Shown here piece after piece: positions 14,725-15,907 of a stretch of DNA of 15,907 bases. The notes under the pieces were generated by a model that had not been told where the DNA came from, ran no database searches, and saw only the letters and a list, made by a program, of their open reading frames with translations. The stretch's first letter is position 1. Every line of letters begins with the position of its first letter. The position numbers were made by a program, and so were the translations under genes. The DNA is from Chitinophagaceae bacterium (lineage in GTDB: Bacteria > Bacteroidota > Bacteroidia > Chitinophagales > Chitinophagaceae), in the NCBI GenBank assembly GCA_021738605.1, contig JAIPBY010000030.1, positions 1 to 15,907 on the forward strand. Reading direction: 5' to 3'.

Positions 14725-15907
14725 TTACCCCTCATCATCTTCATCTGATTTTTTCTTTTTAACCTTTGGTATTTTGATAACCTCCAATTTTGTCATCTTT
14801 GGAAACACTTCCCTAAACGTATTGATCAATATTTTTTGATCTGGCGTTAAGCTGCTCTCTGGAACAACGTTTTTTTCCTCTGGATCTTTGGCAACATTGA
14901 ATATCTCACCAGTTTCATATAATTTCCATTCTTTGTTGTGCACAAATCGTGCTTTTTTAAATTCTCCTTTCTGTGGATCATAATGCGCAAACAACCAATC
15001 CCTGCCTTCATATTTTTGACCAGTCACCAACGGTAGAAAACTCATGCCATCCGTCACAAAACTTTTAGGCATTTGAATATTTGCAGCATCAGCCATGGTT
15101 GGCAGAAAATCAGTAAAATCAATCAACTTGTTGTTTACTTGTCCTGGCTTTATCGTTCCTTTCCAATAAGCCACCAACGGTACATGAATACCATATTCAG
15201 TGGTGGCCCCTTTCATCCCTGGAATCTTTCTACCGTCTTTCATGTCTGAATTAATCCCTACACCCGTTCCATTGTCTCCTGTAAAAAGAATCAAGGTATT
15301 GTCACTTAAACCCAATTCATTCACTTTGTCCAAAATCTCTCCAACGTTTTTATCCAGGTAAGCCATCTGGTCTTTGAAGAAGGCATTGTCTGCTGAAGAA
15401 CCTCCTGGTTCACCCTTGGGTACAATCTTGAAATTTTCGTACACTTTTCCATTGGCTGGTGTAGGTACAAAAGGCCTGTGTGAAAGCACCATAGGATAGT
15501 ACACCAAAAACGGACCGTCTTTCTTTCGGGTCATAAAGTTCTTGATGTAGTTCACAAAAAGATCTGGTCCATACTCTCCTTTTGAATACTTCTTGCTCAC
15601 CCCATTCTCCAACAACCTCGGGTCTTTGTATCGCTCGTTATAGGTTGAACTGGTGTCCATGATATTCCACAACAAATATTCATCAAAGCCTGCCTTGTAT
15701 GGTGTAAACTCATCTCCTCCCAACTGCCACTTGCCTGTGATGCAGGTTGCATACCCTTGTGATTTTAGGATATGCGCAAAATTGGTTTCGTTCTGGTTGA
15801 GATAGCCCCATCTCTCATAATTCCTGAAATTGGATTTACCGGTCATGATCTGCACACGTGATGGAGAACACAATGGTTGTGCATAACAGTTTTGAAACAA
15901 GGCTCCC
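14725..15907 (-). CDS. S1-family sulfatase, N-terminus beyond the window edge
   Basis: Probable exported sulfate-ester hydrolase of the formylglycine-dependent S1 family. The reading frame is open to the right edge; its first visible residues are GALFQNCYAQ. A TTG at 15898-15900 could be read as a start, but it falls inside the conserved block just before the active site, so the gene really begins outside and probably lacks some 50-70 residues here. Seen in the 393-residue fragment: the C-S-P-S-R signature (Cys13 of the fragment is the predicted formylglycine), a GKWQLG block at about 58-63, the metal/active-site pair in TGDNG at about 209-213, and a lysine in GMKGATTEYG at about 230-239. The first metal-binding Asp pair must lie in the missing part. 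GKWQ replaces the usual GKWH. The C-terminus is a lysine run followed by an acidic tail. It is the most upstream visible gene, 37 bases before the first oxidoreductase. Family confident; substrate unknown. Confidence 0.93.
   Translation of the reverse strand, partial: GALFQNCYAQPLCSPSRVQIMTGKSNFRNYERWGYLNQNETNFAHILKSQGYATCITGKWQLGGDEFTPYKAGFDEYLLWNIMDTSSTYNERYKDPRLLENGVSKKYSKGEYGPDLFVNYIKNFMTRKKDGPFLVYYPMVLSHRPFVPTPANGKVYENFKIVPKGEPGGSSADNAFFKDQMAYLDKNVGEILDKVNELGLSDNTLILFTGDNGTGVGINSDMKDGRKIPGMKGATTEYGIHVPLVAYWKGTIKPGQVNNKLIDFTDFLPTMADAANIQMPKSFVTDGMSFLPLVTGQKYEGRDWLFAHYDPQKGEFKKARFVHNKEWKLYETGEIFNVAKDPEEKNVVPESSLTPDQKILINTFREVFPKMTKLEVIKIPKVKKKKSDEDDEG

Noticed and set aside
15898..15900. 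TTG start for the edge sulfatase
   Set aside because: The frame continues to the edge (Gly-Ala before the Leu), and the codon lies within the conserved block about 10 residues before the formylglycine cysteine. The gene is truncated by the window, not short.

Overview
The window is the interior of a carbohydrate-degradation gene cluster from a member of the Bacteroidota. The phylum call rests on the gene content (formylglycine-type S1 sulfatases, heparinase II/III-like proteins, secreted Gfo/Idh/MocA oxidoreductases, a DUF6807 protein and an NPCBM-bearing GH27), on the A/T-rich start regions without clear Shine-Dalgarno sites, and on the near-universal export signals. I cannot name a genus. 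A large Planctomycetes-like relative is a weaker alternative.

All genes lie on the minus strand, so transcription runs from high to low coordinates. In that order they are: a sulfatase cut by the right edge (14725-15907); two Gfo/Idh/MocA oxidoreductases (13281-14687 and 11893-13254); a DUF6807 'PmoA-like' protein (11001-11891); a heparinase II/III-like lyase (9015-10988); two sulfatases (7597-8988 and 6250-7590); a larger DUF4962/heparinase II/III-like protein (3686-6253); a fourth sulfatase (2220-3677); a GH27 alpha-galactosidase (143-2182); and the first 44 codons of another exported protein (1-132). Gaps between genes are 37, 26, 1, 12, 26, 6, a 4-base overlap, 8, 37 and 10 bases. About 163 bases in total are non-coding, so this looks like one long operon whose promoter and terminator both lie outside the window. 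No non-coding stretch approaches 300 bases. I saw no RNA gene, mobile element, CRISPR array, repeat array, regulator or SusC/SusD pair.

Together the genes suggest periplasmic breakdown of a sulfated, uronic-acid-containing glycan with alpha-galactose. Four different sulfatases would remove sulfate esters, two unrelated heparinase II/III-type proteins would cleave uronate linkages by beta-elimination, and the alpha-galactosidase would trim terminal galactose. The pair of oxidoreductases with the DUF6807 protein forms a compact sub-block of unknown chemistry inside this machinery and is the least understood part. The identity of the substrate is an inference and no CAZy subfamily was computed.
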